A DNA stretch of 64,000 nt from Calothrix sp. 336/3 (lineage in GTDB: Bacteria; Cyanobacteriota; Cyanobacteriia; Cyanobacteriales; Nostocaceae), in assembly GCF_000734895.2 (NCBI RefSeq), contig NZ_CP011382.1:2768700-2832699 (forward strand), given 5' to 3'. The position numbers were made by a program, and so were the translations under genes. The notes under the pieces were generated by a model. The model did not search any database and was not told the origin of the DNA. It was given only the letters and a program-made list of their open reading frames with translations. This document shows, in pieces, positions 38,662-48,656 of this stretch. Each line of letters begins with the position of its first letter. The stretch's first letter is position 1.

Positions 38662-40233
38662 ATGCTTCGTAAATCTTTGCCATTGACTGTAATTGTTTTG
38701 TGGGGAGTGATAGTTACACCTGTTACACAACAGGCAAATGCTGCGACTCCTTTAACAAAGGCGGTAGTTCAGAGTATTCGGAATATCGTACAGTTAATGC
38801 CGAAGAACTTACGCCCCCGACCAGCACGTAAGGCTGACCCTATGTCACCAGGAGATGGCTTGTCTACTGGACGTTCTTCTTTAGCAGAAATACGTTTTAA
38901 TGATGGCTCTTTGGCGCGGGTAGGAGAGCAAGCTGTATTTCGGTTTTTACCTAAAACGAGAAATTTTAGGTTATCAAATGGCACAGTATTATTACTAATA
39001 CCTCCGGGAAGAGGGCAAACAAGGGTAAACACACCGAATGCGGCGGCAGCGATTCGCGGTTCTGCTCTGTTTGTCAGGTATGATGAGGCAGAGGATAGGA
39101 CAATTATTGGAGCGTTAACTGACAGTGGTATTGAGGTTAGTAATGATGATGCTTCTGTAACTAAAAAGTTGAAGCCTGGGCAGTTAGTGGTGATTGTCAA
39201 GGGACAATTTCAGGGTTTGTATGAGTTTGATTTGAGAACTTTTTACGATACTAGCGACTTGGTGAAAGGGTTAGATTTGACGTTGAAGGAAGCACCAAAT
39301 CCCGATCCGGCGATCGCTAGTGTGCAACAAGAAACTAAAGACGCTGTAATTAAGCAAACTCCTATCACTATCGGTAAAGACACCATACAAAATCCTGGCT
39401 TTGTCAAACTGAGTGCTAACAAAACTGGTAATAACAATCAAAAGGTTGTACCGCACAAGGAAGGTACGAATGATTTTGTGGATTCAGGGCAAGTAATTTC
39501 CAATACTCCTCAACCACAACCACCAGTAGACAACAAACCTCCGGTAGATAACAAACCACCAGTAGATAACAAGCCTCCAGTAGATAACAAACCTCCGGTG
39601 GATAACAAGCCTCCAGTAGATAACAAACCACCAGTAGATAACAAACCACCAGTAGATAACAAGCCGCCAGTAGATAACAAGCCTCCGGTGGATAACAAAC
39701 CTCCAGTAGGTAACAAGCCTCCGGTGGTAGAAACACCTGGTAAACCTCCGGTAGAGAAACCACCAATAGATAACAAACCTCCAGTAGACAATAAACCCCC
39801 AATAGACAACAAGCCTCCGGTAGATAACAAACCTCCAATAGATAACAAACCTCCAGTAGGTAACAAGCCTCCTGTGGATAACAAGCCTCCGGTGGTAGAA
39901 ACACCTGGTAAACCTCCGGTAGAGAAACCACCAATAGACAACAAACCACCAATAGACAATAAACCCCCAATAGACAATAAACCCCCAATAGACAACAAGC
40001 CTCCAATAGACAACAAGCCTCCGGTAGATAACAAACCCCCAATAGATAACAAGCCTCCGGTAGACAACAAACCCCCAATAGATAACAAACCTCCGGTAGA
40101 TAACAAACCCCCGGTAGACAACAAGCCTCCGGTGGTAGAAACACCTGGTAAACCACCAATAGAGAAACCTCCGGTAGATAACAAACCTCCGGTAGATAAC
40201 AAACCACCAGAGAAACCACCTGTTGGTACTTGA
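38662..40233 (+). CDS. FecR-domain envelope protein with a PPVDNK repeat tail
   Basis: A 523-residue protein. A signal peptide (about 1-28, ending ANA-AT) precedes a FecR-type domain at about 55-190: GDGLSTGRSSLAEIRFNDGS, VRVNTPNAAAAIRGS-like RVNTPNAAAAIRGSALFVRY and LKPGQLVVIVKGQFQG. From about 287 to the end it consists of roughly thirty PPVDNK/PPIDNK hexapeptides, interrupted three times by PPVVETPGKPPVEK-type segments. Pro at two of every six positions forces an extended chain that could span the periplasm or protrude from the surface. FecR domains usually transmit signals across the cell envelope. The next gene, convergent, is a CHASE2 kinase. Confidence 0.85.
   Translation: MLRKSLPLTVIVLWGVIVTPVTQQANAATPLTKAVVQSIRNIVQLMPKNLRPRPARKADPMSPGDGLSTGRSSLAEIRFNDGSLARVGEQAVFRFLPKTRNFRLSNGTVLLLIPPGRGQTRVNTPNAAAAIRGSALFVRYDEAEDRTIIGALTDSGIEVSNDDASVTKKLKPGQLVVIVKGQFQGLYEFDLRTFYDTSDLVKGLDLTLKEAPNPDPAIASVQQETKDAVIKQTPITIGKDTIQNPGFVKLSANKTGNNNQKVVPHKEGTNDFVDSGQVISNTPQPQPPVDNKPPVDNKPPVDNKPPVDNKPPVDNKPPVDNKPPVDNKPPVDNKPPVDNKPPVDNKPPVGNKPPVVETPGKPPVEKPPIDNKPPVDNKPPIDNKPPVDNKPPIDNKPPVGNKPPVDNKPPVVETPGKPPVEKPPIDNKPPIDNKPPIDNKPPIDNKPPIDNKPPVDNKPPIDNKPPVDNKPPIDNKPPVDNKPPVDNKPPVVETPGKPPIEKPPVDNKPPVDNKPPEKPPVGT
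39520..40218 (+). repeat. 18-bp tandem repeat encoding PPVDNK
   Basis: About thirty copies of an 18-base unit of the form CCTCCAGTAGATAACAAA with synonymous third-base changes and a GTA/ATA (Val/Ile) alternation. Three insertions encoding VVETPGK mark higher-order duplications (near 39724, 39892 and 40132). In-frame unit length allows size variation without frameshift. Antisense frames are also open because of the repeat. Confidence 0.95.
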
Positions 40234-40417
40234 TTTTGCCAGAGATTGTGGTGCGTAAATTCCCTATTTTCTAAACTGGGGAGTATCGCATCTATCATCC
40301 TAGTGGAGTACAGAAAAACCCTATCCCTACGAATGCAGAGGAATTTCTCGCAGAGTACACCTCGATTTCGGGAATGGTTAGAGAGGGGTTTACTTACTTG
40401 ACTGGAAAATCTATATG

Positions 40418-42844
40418 TTAAGACTGATTATCTAACCTTTCAGTGGAATCATTCAGGAGGTTGGGTAATTTGGATGTGGGTAAGTCAGATGCAGAAACTT
40501 CTTCACCAATTCCCAAGTAAGGAATTGTATCTAATCCCACATCCTCTAAATTCACAACATTAATGAGGGAATTATCAGCCCAGAAATGTTGTTTATTTTC
40601 CCGAATGATTAATTGATTTAAGTCTTCTAAAACCTCTGATGCCGTTTGATAGCGCTTTTGAAAATCGTCTAGCACCATTCGACAAAGAATACTGGCTAGT
40701 TCTGTACTAACTATAGCCTTATCAAGCCATTGCAACTCACCATCAGTATTTCTGGCTAAATCGTGAGGAGCGATACCCGTAAGTGCGCGGATGGCAATCA
40801 TTCCAACTGCATAGATATCACTATTATATTGTGGGCGACCAAAGCACTGTTCGCTGGGTGAGTATCCTTTTGTACCAATACCAATTGTCAAGGCTGTTTG
40901 TTCGGAAGCATCGAATAATTGGGTTGTAACTTCTTTGACAGCACCAAAATCAATTAAGACTAATTTGCGATCGCCATGGCGGCGGATAATATTACTAGGT
41001 TTGATATCTCGGTGAATCACACCATTTTTATGGACAAAAGCTAATATTTGTAATAAATCCCGCAAAATATCGATAACGATACTTTCGTCAACGGGTTTAC
41101 CAATAGGTAATTCTTGACTGAGAGGATGTCCATCAATGTATTCTTGAATTAAGTAAAATTCTTCTTCTTCAAAAAAAGCTAATAACTGGGGAATTTGGGG
41201 ATGATTGCCCAACTTTTGGAGGGTTTCAGCTTCGGAGTTAAATAAACGTCGAGCAATGATAATTTGCTCTGCTTTGTGGTTAACTGGTTGCAGTTGCTTA
41301 ACTACACATTGAGGGTGGTTTGGTAACAGGGTATCTTCCGCGATGTAGGTTTCACTAAATCCTCCTGAACCCAGAACTTTGACGATTTTATAACGTCCGG
41401 CGAGGATTTTACCGGAAAGGGCTAATTCCCTCTGTTGTAGTAAGTCTAGTAAATCATCCTGTTGGCTAATAATTTCTTGAACGACAGGAGAGGTTTTATA
41501 TTTTTGGAAGATAGTAACTAGGTGACGTTTGCGGAAGATTTCGCGGATGATTTCTATACCCAGATAAACAGTACTAATAGTGGCGATCGCGACTATGGGG
41601 ATAGCAGCAGGAATAATAAATCGCCCAGAGGTAAAACAAATAAAACTGACTCCACCCCATAGCACAGCAGCAACCATCCCATAACTAAATCTACGGATAC
41701 CTGCTTTACCCCTCGCAATTAGTACAGTACAACCACCAACTATGGTAAAAACAAATAAACCCTCCGCCCAAGGATTAGTTATTTTTTGGGAGATACTTCT
41801 ACCCTGCATCAAAGTGGCGATCGCCTGGGCATGAATTTCTACCCCAGCCATTTTTTGGGGGTTTAACCAGCTAGGAGAAACAGCCACTCCATGAAAATCA
41901 TTGCTGAGCTGTGCTGTGGCGCCAATCAAAACTATCTTGTCTTTAAATACCTGCCCTGACTGCAAATAATGTTTCCAGTTGGTGGGATCTAAAACATACC
42001 AAAAGGGAATAGTCTCAAAAGTTCCCGCACCTCCCCAAAAATACAGGCGATCGCCCAGAGGTTTGGGATAATTCACCCCAGATGCTCGTAAAGTCGCCTC
42101 CCCTAAAGAAGGGATTTTATCTGGTGGTGTAAAGTTGTCATTTTTTGCCAATAATTTGGGAAACACACTGGCGTGTCGGTGGATTTTGCCATCTATCTCT
42201 AAGGGAAAATTGACAGAGCCGACTGTGATACCAGTATTGCGAAATAATTCTTGAGGTTGGGTTAACTGCCAAAAACTACCCTGATGGGTTTCAGAGTTTT
42301 CATAGATTGCGGCTAGTGTGACTTTTTGGTGATGGCGTTGTAGTACCTCCTGTAAATGGCGATCGTCTTCCACTCCATAACTACTGGGGCGATCAAAAAT
42401 CACATCCACAGCCACATGGCGCGCTCCACCTTGAATTAATTTCTCAATCACTTCTGCATAGGTTGCCCTAGGGAAAGGAAAGGATTGTAAAGGCTTGAGA
42501 TAGGAATACTTCTCAGGGTTATCTCGATAGTATTGCCCTGGTACGGTGATCGAATCATTATCAATGGCTAAAATGACAATATTATCCGGTAAGGTAGCCT
42601 GTCCTCGCAACTGGAAAAATAGGGAATGTGCCTGTAGCTCCATAAATTCACCGATACCCATATCAGATGCAGCCAATACCGCCGCACCTAGGGCTGTCAT
42701 CCCTGCCAATATATGGGCAAAATAACCCATTTTGCGGGAAATTTTGGCTCCAGAGGTAGCAGTAGTTTTTGTATGTTTCCCAGTAGCTTTACTGGTCGCA
42801 GAAAGGTTTTTTTTAGTTAAGGTATATATAGGCTCTTTTGGCAT
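40418..42844 (-). CDS. CHASE2-domain transmembrane serine/threonine protein kinase
   Basis: About 808 residues from ATG 42844 (a TTG five codons upstream is less likely). One membrane span near 50-65, an extracytoplasmic CHASE2 sensor domain (about 75-350, FFQLRGQATLPDNIVILAID, VAVDVIFDRPSSYGVEDD), three membrane spans (about 360-440), then a Hanks-type kinase: VLGSGGFSETYIAED (Gly loop), CVVKQL (Lys), GVIHRDIKPSNIIRR (catalytic loop), LIDFGAVKE (DFG) and GTKGYSPSEQ. All catalytic residues are present, so it is probably active. It senses an unknown external or periplasmic signal. It is convergent with the FecR gene, 184 bases apart. Confidence 0.93.
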   Translation of the reverse strand: MPKEPIYTLTKKNLSATSKATGKHTKTTATSGAKISRKMGYFAHILAGMTALGAAVLAASDMGIGEFMELQAHSLFFQLRGQATLPDNIVILAIDNDSITVPGQYYRDNPEKYSYLKPLQSFPFPRATYAEVIEKLIQGGARHVAVDVIFDRPSSYGVEDDRHLQEVLQRHHQKVTLAAIYENSETHQGSFWQLTQPQELFRNTGITVGSVNFPLEIDGKIHRHASVFPKLLAKNDNFTPPDKIPSLGEATLRASGVNYPKPLGDRLYFWGGAGTFETIPFWYVLDPTNWKHYLQSGQVFKDKIVLIGATAQLSNDFHGVAVSPSWLNPQKMAGVEIHAQAIATLMQGRSISQKITNPWAEGLFVFTIVGGCTVLIARGKAGIRRFSYGMVAAVLWGGVSFICFTSGRFIIPAAIPIVAIATISTVYLGIEIIREIFRKRHLVTIFQKYKTSPVVQEIISQQDDLLDLLQQRELALSGKILAGRYKIVKVLGSGGFSETYIAEDTLLPNHPQCVVKQLQPVNHKAEQIIIARRLFNSEAETLQKLGNHPQIPQLLAFFEEEEFYLIQEYIDGHPLSQELPIGKPVDESIVIDILRDLLQILAFVHKNGVIHRDIKPSNIIRRHGDRKLVLIDFGAVKEVTTQLFDASEQTALTIGIGTKGYSPSEQCFGRPQYNSDIYAVGMIAIRALTGIAPHDLARNTDGELQWLDKAIVSTELASILCRMVLDDFQKRYQTASEVLEDLNQLIIRENKQHFWADNSLINVVNLEDVGLDTIPYLGIGEEVSASDLPTSKLPNLLNDSTERLDNQS

Positions 42845-44086
42845 ATCGTAAATTTTCAATAATTTTACCTACAATGCCGAAATATAGTGTTTTCCCATTT
42901 TTGGGAGTAGATGCGTCTCAAATTGTTCTGTAATGCCAAATAAAGCAAACTTTTTCCCATACAAGCAAGGTTTCTAGGCTTGTCGATTTTTCTGGGAAAT
43001 TGTCTTGACATAATATTTTGACAAAATCAGAAAAAGGGTAAAAGTTTATCAGGTTGATGCAACCAGCTTTTTCCTGTAGCTTACAAGATATTTGTTTTAT
43101 TTGCCCTGAACTTGTATCTTTGACGGTTAGCTATTGACTTCAAAGAGAATAGCAAAGGGATAAACAGTTCCTGTAAACTGTCTTTATAAATTTATCAGCT
43201 CAAAATTATAACTAGCTCAATGCTAAATTTATACATTAGTAAATTACACTTATTTATGCGGAAAATTTATTACATATTATTACCTTATAGCACAGAGATG
43301 CCGCACAGGATAATCTCTATTTCTGGAAAGAGAGGCAAACAAGGCAAGTGGTATCCTGCGGTTGCTCCTGTGTAATGATACTAATCATTTTTACAGAGAA
43401 TGTAGTGAAATGGAGTTTGAGGCTAGGTTGTCATCACTAACTTTGCTCGACTATGAGAAATGATAGTATGCGTTCTCCATTTTCATTTAAACCTAAATTC
43501 TTTGCCTATTTTAAAGCTAGTTGACGCACTCCCTAGTCAGCCCGGATATTCTCAAGGCAATTTTCTGACATTGCTGGGGAAAGTTTGGGTATGGATGATT
43601 TTGCAGGAGATGAAAGTCTGCAAATGTTTTTCCCAGGGAATAAACAGTTGTACTTGTTAGCTTTCCTGAGTCTCAAGTTGCCCTAGGAATTATGAGCTTT
43701 ACTAATAATTGCGCTTTTTCATTGTATATGTGCAATGCTTGCGTTTTCGGGAGTCATAACCAAGGGTAAATTTTTGTCCTTGACTATTCCATACCGATTT
43801 AGGAGTAAACTTGATTATACAGTGAAATATGCTGTTAGAGAAGTAAGTTGATAGATAGATTTTGATCAGAGGAGGAAACAGACCGTATTGCAGGTTAAAA
43901 ATCAGCGCCCACTTCTAAAATTTCTACACAAAATGTTGCATCTAACCTATCAGGCTTTTAGGGGCTATATACAAACTATCTATGACAATATAATTTATAG
44001 ATATTAGCGAAATAGTCATTTTATAATTGCTATAATCTATTGTTCAATCTAAATTCTTCTTATCTATATATTAGGCGTAAATTTCT
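42845..44086. other. 1.2-kb AT-rich intergenic region
   Basis: The largest gap in the window. It must contain promoters for the CHASE2 kinase (leftward) and the LabA-like gene (rightward). A 66-codon ORF at 43460-43660 has no recognisable family or ribosome binding site. No tRNA, hairpin terminator, repeat or transposon remnant was identified. Small RNA genes cannot be excluded. Confidence 0.5.
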
Positions 44087-44611
44087 ATGGGTTCTCCGAT
44101 GAATCGTCTGTCTATATTTGTAGACGGAAATAATATGTTCTATGCTCAACAAAAAAATGGCTGGTTTTTTGATCCCAGGCGAGTCTTAGAATATTTTAAA
44201 TACGAACAGTCAGATACGACTTTAATTAATGCTTTCTGGTACACTGGCTTAAAAGACCCTCAAGACCAGCGCGGTTTTCGAGATGCTCTAATTAGTTTAG
44301 GGTATACAGTTAGAACAAAAATTCTCAAAGAATATTATGATGATAATTCAGGACGCTATTCCCAAAAAGCTAATTTAGATATAGAAATTGTCGTTGATAT
44401 GTTTAATACTGTAGACCAATATGATCGAGTAGTTCTATTTAGTGGTGATGGTGATTTTGAAAGAGCAATTGAACTATTACGGTCGAAAAATACTCATATT
44501 ACAGTAGTGTCAACCGAAGGAATGATAGCGCGGGAATTGCGTAATGCCACGGATAGATATATTGATTTAAACGATATTAGAGATGTCATAGAAAAAAATG
44601 ACCCCATGTAA
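44087..44611 (+). CDS. NYN/PIN-like domain protein of the LabA (DUF88) family
   Basis: A 174-residue single-domain protein. IFVDGNNMFYAQQ near 9-21, the middle LNAFWYTGLKDP-type strand (INAFWYTGLKDPQ), LDIEIVVDMFN near 96-106 and VLFSGDGDFERAIELLR near 115-131 provide the conserved Asp residues of the NYN nuclease fold. LabA in Synechococcus elongatus affects circadian feedback; most relatives are uncharacterised and may act on RNA. A second Met at 44099 is an alternative start. It lies 90 bases upstream of leuA. Confidence 0.9.
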   Translation: MGSPMNRLSIFVDGNNMFYAQQKNGWFFDPRRVLEYFKYEQSDTTLINAFWYTGLKDPQDQRGFRDALISLGYTVRTKILKEYYDDNSGRYSQKANLDIEIVVDMFNTVDQYDRVVLFSGDGDFERAIELLRSKNTHITVVSTEGMIARELRNATDRYIDLNDIRDVIEKNDPM

Positions 44612-44701
44612 TTAAGCAATTATTTATACATTAATTCAATAGAAAAAGATTTAAATTTTTATGTATTTTTAACCACCAGTAAGTAGGAGGAAAAATCACA
44701 A

Positions 44702-46294
44702 ATGAGTCAACAATCCGAGAGAATAATTATTTTTGACACAACCCTCCGGGATGGGGAACAATGTCCTGGAGCGACTTTGAACATTGAGGAGAAATTGGCG
44801 ATCGCCAAGCAATTAGCCCGTTTAGGTGTAGATATCATTGAAGCGGGTTTTGCCTTTGCTAGTCCAGGGGATTTTGAGGCAGTCAGCAAAATTGCTCAAC
44901 AGGTGGGTACGGAAAACGGACCAGTGATTTGTTCCCTAGCTAGGGCAAGAAAGGAAGATATTAAAGCGGCGGCAGAGTCAATCAAACCCGCAGTTAAGGG
45001 GAGAATTCATACTTTTATTGCCACCTCCGATATTCACCTGAAATACAAATTGAAAAAGAGTCGAGAGGAAGTGGTAGCGATCGCCGAGGAAATGGTGGCA
45101 TACGCGAAAAGCTTCACCGACGATGTGGAATTTTCCCCCGAAGATGCGGGACGTTCCGACCCGGAATTTTTGTACACAGTCCTAGAAAGGGCGATCGCAG
45201 CTGGAGCAACCACGGTCAATATTCCCGATACCGTCGGCTACACCACCCCCAGCGAATTTGGAGCAATTATTAAAGGTATTAAGGAAAACGTCCCCAACAT
45301 CGACCAGGCAATTATTTCCGTCCATGGACATAACGACCTAGGTTTAGCCGTTGCCAACTTCCTCGAAGCCGTGAAAAATGGTGCCAGACAGTTAGAGTGC
45401 ACCATCAATGGTATCGGTGAACGAGCCGGAAATGCAGCCCTAGAAGAATTGGTTATGGGATTACACGTCCGTCGGCAATACTTCAACCCCTTCCTCGGCA
45501 GAGCAGTGGAATCAGAAGCACCCCTGACCAACATCGACACCAAGCAAATCTACAAAACCTCCCGTTTGGTATCCAACCTCACAGGAATGCTGGTACAACC
45601 GAATAAAGCGATTGTGGGAGCCAATGCTTTTGCCCACGAATCTGGTATCCACCAAGATGGAGTTTTGAAAAATAAACTCACCTACGAAATTATGGATGCC
45701 CAACTCATCGGTTTGAACGATAATCAAATTGTCTTGGGCAAACATTCTGGACGTAATGCTTTCCGTACCCGTCTGCGGGAATTAGGCTACGAACTCTCAG
45801 AAACCGAACTCAATAAAGCCTTCGTCCGCTTCAAGGAAGTTGCTGACAAAAAGAAAGAAATTAGCGATTGGGATTTAGAGGCGATCGTCAACGATGAAAT
45901 CCAGCAAGCACCCGATCTATTCAAACTGGAATTAGTGCAAGTTTCCTGTGGTAGTAATGCCAAACCTACTGCCACCGTTACCCTACGCAATCCCCAGGGA
46001 GAAGAATTAATGGATGCTGCCATCGGTACTGGACCAGTAGATGCTGTCTACAAGGCAATTAACAGAGTTGTAGACATCCCGAATCAATTAATTGAATTCT
46101 CGGTACAATCGGTAACTGCTGGTATTGATGCAATTGGGGAAGTTACTATTCGTCTCAAATACGAAGACCGCGTATTTTCAGGACGTTCTGCCAACACAGA
46201 TATCATCGTTGCTTCTGCCCAGGCATACGTAAATGCACTAAATAGATTGTACGCAGCAATACAAGTGTCTAGTAAGCAGCAAGTAACAGCTTAG
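44702..46294 (+). CDS. leuA: 2-isopropylmalate synthase
   Basis: A 530-residue full-length enzyme for the first step of leucine synthesis (2-oxoisovalerate plus acetyl-CoA). The TIM barrel has [16 protein letters not shown] near 11-26, [15 protein letters not shown] near 102-116, and the metal-binding [18 protein letters not shown] near 206-223; HESGIHQDG follows near 314-322, then the C-terminal allosteric domain ([20 protein letters not shown] near 415). An AGGAGG motif lies at 44684-44689, a rather long 12 bases from ATG. Feedback inhibition by leucine is expected from the complete regulatory domain. Confidence 0.97.
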   Translation: MSQQSERIIIFDTTLRDGEQCPGATLNIEEKLAIAKQLARLGVDIIEAGFAFASPGDFEAVSKIAQQVGTENGPVICSLARARKEDIKAAAESIKPAVKGRIHTFIATSDIHLKYKLKKSREEVVAIAEEMVAYAKSFTDDVEFSPEDAGRSDPEFLYTVLERAIAAGATTVNIPDTVGYTTPSEFGAIIKGIKENVPNIDQAIISVHGHNDLGLAVANFLEAVKNGARQLECTINGIGERAGNAALEELVMGLHVRRQYFNPFLGRAVESEAPLTNIDTKQIYKTSRLVSNLTGMLVQPNKAIVGANAFAHESGIHQDGVLKNKLTYEIMDAQLIGLNDNQIVLGKHSGRNAFRTRLRELGYELSETELNKAFVRFKEVADKKKEISDWDLEAIVNDEIQQAPDLFKLELVQVSCGSNAKPTATVTLRNPQGEELMDAAIGTGPVDAVYKAINRVVDIPNQLIEFSVQSVTAGIDAIGEVTIRLKYEDRVFSGRSANTDIIVASAQAYVNALNRLYAAIQVSSKQQVTA

Positions 46295-46306
46295 CTTGAA
46301 GATTTC

Positions 46307-46345
46307 CAGGGATAAGGTGAAAATCTTGTCCCTGTGTGCTGTCTT
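46307..46345 (+). terminator. likely terminator after leuA
   Basis: CAGGGATAAG (46307-46316) and CTTGTCCCTG (46325-46334) form a ten-pair stem with one wobble around an eight-base loop, in the 71-base gap between convergent leuA and the DUF445 gene. The T run is weak (CTTTTCC a little downstream). Confidence 0.55.
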
Positions 46346-46365
46346 TTCCTGAGAGCTTTGATATT

Positions 46366-47607
46366 TTACTGCCGACTGAAATATAAAAATCCGACTTGTA
46401 ATAAACCCACAACAAAACCGAGAATTCCTCCCAGGGTGACGATCGCCTGTAATTCATTTTTGACGATTCCCTCAATCGCAGCTTCCAAATCCGCAGGAGA
46501 AGTAGATTTCACTCGGTCAACAATCACCTGATCAATATTCAAAATCGGGATAGTTTGGGCGACAATTTTTTCTAAATCCCGTTCCAAATATCTTTCTAAA
46601 ATCAAAGCTAGCTCCGTACTCACCACTTCCAGGGATGCGGTAACTATGGGAGAGGTGCTCAGACGATTCACAAGCAGGATAGCAATATTTTCCCAATCTA
46701 CAGAATCACTGAGTCCCTGGAGTAAATCACTACCCTTCGCTTGTAAGTAATGGCGAACACTTTCGCGGGTAGTTTTGCGGAGTTGGCGAACTGTGCTGAT
46801 GGGGAGGTTTTGCAGGGAGATACTTTGGAGAAATTGCCTGAGGCGATCGCTCATACGTAAATCTTGAATTAACTCGCCAATTCGAGAGTTACTAATTTCC
46901 TTCTCATCCAAGCAATAAGTTCGTAAACGGGCAAGGGTATTACGTAAACCAAACAAATTTGCCACAACCCAGTAAGTACCGCTAGTTTTTTCGCGGAAGG
47001 TTTCATCAATAGTTTGGATAGTGCGATCGCTCAAAAAGTCAATAATTGCCAGACGAATCACATCCGGTGGCAGCACTACTTCAATAAACCAATCAGCCAG
47101 ACGAGTTGCCTGTTCTTCGTTCAGTTGAAACTCTAATAATACCTGGTCAAAAATTTGGTTAATTTGGACTTCTAAAAAATCTTCCTGTCGTGCCAATACC
47201 TTCAGCAGACGAGGTAAAGACTCACCCAGTAAATCCCGCAAAATCCCAGCAATAATTTTTGCCGTTTTCTGTTCCCGATCCGATTTTATCTGGTCAAGAG
47301 CCATCTGCAACAGCCAGAGAATCGCCCCTTGTACCCGTTCAGTTTCTAGAAGTCTCCTAGCCAGGTTTTGTAATTCCTCTGGTGTCAGCAAAGAACCCAT
47401 AATCGTATCAGAGATATTCTTTGCCAGACGTTCTTGATTTGCAGGAATCAAACCAGGAGTAAAGGGAATTCGTCGTCCACCGATGTAGAGAGCGCGGTAA
47501 GGACGAAACAGCATCTTGATGGCTATATCATTAGTGAAATAGCCAATAACACCACCCAAAATTGGGGGAGAAACATAAAGCCACAGATGAGACCAATCCA
47601 CATTCAT
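46366..47607 (-). CDS. DUF445 family membrane protein
   Basis: About 413 residues. An N-terminal hydrophobic segment with [20 protein letters not shown] and [18 protein letters not shown] is the family signature; the middle is a long helical region with several [14 protein letters not shown] repeats, and a second hydrophobic segment ([20 protein letters not shown]) closes the protein. DUF445 proteins are membrane-associated, with unknown function. The longest ORF starts at 47622, but its first codons fall within heptamer repeats; the second Met (47607, MNVDWS) may be the true start. Convergent with leuA. Confidence 0.85.
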   Translation of the reverse strand: MNVDWSHLWLYVSPPILGGVIGYFTNDIAIKMLFRPYRALYIGGRRIPFTPGLIPANQERLAKNISDTIMGSLLTPEELQNLARRLLETERVQGAILWLLQMALDQIKSDREQKTAKIIAGILRDLLGESLPRLLKVLARQEDFLEVQINQIFDQVLLEFQLNEEQATRLADWFIEVVLPPDVIRLAIIDFLSDRTIQTIDETFREKTSGTYWVVANLFGLRNTLARLRTYCLDEKEISNSRIGELIQDLRMSDRLRQFLQSISLQNLPISTVRQLRKTTRESVRHYLQAKGSDLLQGLSDSVDWENIAILLVNRLSTSPIVTASLEVVSTELALILERYLERDLEKIVAQTIPILNIDQVIVDRVKSTSPADLEAAIEGIVKNELQAIVTLGGILGFVVGLLQVGFLYFSRQ

Positions 47608-47610
47608 TGA

Positions 47611-47677
47611 GTCATTAGTCATTAGTTATCAGTCATCAGTCATTAGCTAATCACCCATAACTAATAACTAATAACTA
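47611..47677. repeat. heptanucleotide repeats between menG and the DUF445 gene
   Basis: Five GTCATTA-type units (47611-47645) and three exact ATAACTA units (47657-47677). The arrays touch both genes: the ATG of the longer DUF445 ORF lies in the first array and the menG stop codon directly follows the second. Confidence 0.75.
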
Positions 47678-48370
47678 TTAAGCCTTTGTAAGTACCAGCA
47701 CTCCCATCATACCGTTCGCAATGGGGTAGTGTGTGGCTTGGGCAAAACCAATTTCTTGGGCAATTTGCACTTGCTCACCCCCACTAGGGAAACGGTCTAA
47801 ACTGGGGGAAATATAAGCGTATTCTGCCTTTAAACCCATTTGCTCGGCAATCGGTACTACCAATTTATCTAAATACCATTGTTGAAAGGTACTAGCTAAA
47901 GGGTTGTTGGGACGATGAAAATCTAGAATAGCGGCTTTTGCTCCTGGTTTCAGTACTCTATACAACTCTTGTAAACTTCGGGGGATATTGGTGACGTTGC
48001 GTAAACCATAACCCATGGTTGCTCCATCGAAATAATTATCCTCAAAGGGTAAATCTAAAACGTCTCCTTCTACCCAAGTAATGGGAGATAAACCAGACAT
48101 TTGCCGACTTCGTTCCCTAGCCACTGCTAGGAGTTGGCAGGAAAAATCAACACCATAGACATGACCTTGTTTACCTGCCCGACGAGCTAATCTCAGGGTA
48201 ATGTCACCGCTACCGCAACACAAATCCAGACAAGTATCACCTGGTTGGACATTGCTCCACTTGACTGTCATTTCCTTCCAGACACGATGCATTCCCAAGC
48301 TTAACCAATCATTCAATTGGTCATAAACAGGGGCAATGCGGTCAAAGATATCACGAATTTCCTGAGTCAT
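47678..48370 (-). CDS. menG: demethylphylloquinone/demethylmenaquinone methyltransferase (UbiE/MenG family)
   Basis: A 230-residue class I methyltransferase. IFDRIAPVYDQLNDWLSLGM near 8-27 is the UbiE/COQ5 N-terminal signature; LDLCCGSGDITLRLARRAG near 47-65 binds SAM; PITWVEGDVLDLPFEDNYFD and ATMGYGLRNVTN near 113-124 are further family motifs. In cyanobacteria it carries out the last methylation of phylloquinone, the A1 electron carrier of photosystem I. Normal length. Leftward, 70 bases before the DUF445 gene. Confidence 0.92.
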   Translation of the reverse strand: MTQEIRDIFDRIAPVYDQLNDWLSLGMHRVWKEMTVKWSNVQPGDTCLDLCCGSGDITLRLARRAGKQGHVYGVDFSCQLLAVARERSRQMSGLSPITWVEGDVLDLPFEDNYFDGATMGYGLRNVTNIPRSLQELYRVLKPGAKAAILDFHRPNNPLASTFQQWYLDKLVVPIAEQMGLKAEYAYISPSLDRFPSGGEQVQIAQEIGFAQATHYPIANGMMGVLVLTKA

Positions 48371-48372
48371 CG

Positions 48373-48400
48373 GTCAATAGTCAATAGTCCACAGTTCCAT
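48373..48400. repeat. heptanucleotide repeat upstream of menG
   Basis: GTCAATA, GTCAATA, GTCCACA, GTTCCAT: four 7-base units just before the menG start, a further short tandem repeat of the window's type. Confidence 0.55.
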
Positions 48401-48656
48401 GGTCAGGAGTCATGGGAAATTAGTCAATAACGGGGAACCAGAAATTTTAGGAATTTTATTTCTATGAGCTCTGGGAAAACCTGCTGCAATTAATTCTTTT
48501 TGCTGCTGATGCACTGAATATTTTCATAGCTGGTGCTTCAAAATTACTCATTTCTGAGTGATGAATACTACCCATTCACCACCGAGAAAATGCAGAAAAT
48601 CTTCTTCTCTAGCCTATCTTGTGATGGATTTGTTGACTACTGACCTTTGAGCTTGA

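Noticed and set aside
39416..40298. Two antisense ORFs of over 260 codons across the PPVDNK repeat
   Set aside because: They exist only because the 18-bp repeat has no stop in these frames; their translations are simple repeats with no family character.
43460..43660. A 66-codon ORF in the gap before the LabA-like gene
   Set aside because: No recognisable protein features and no supporting start signals.
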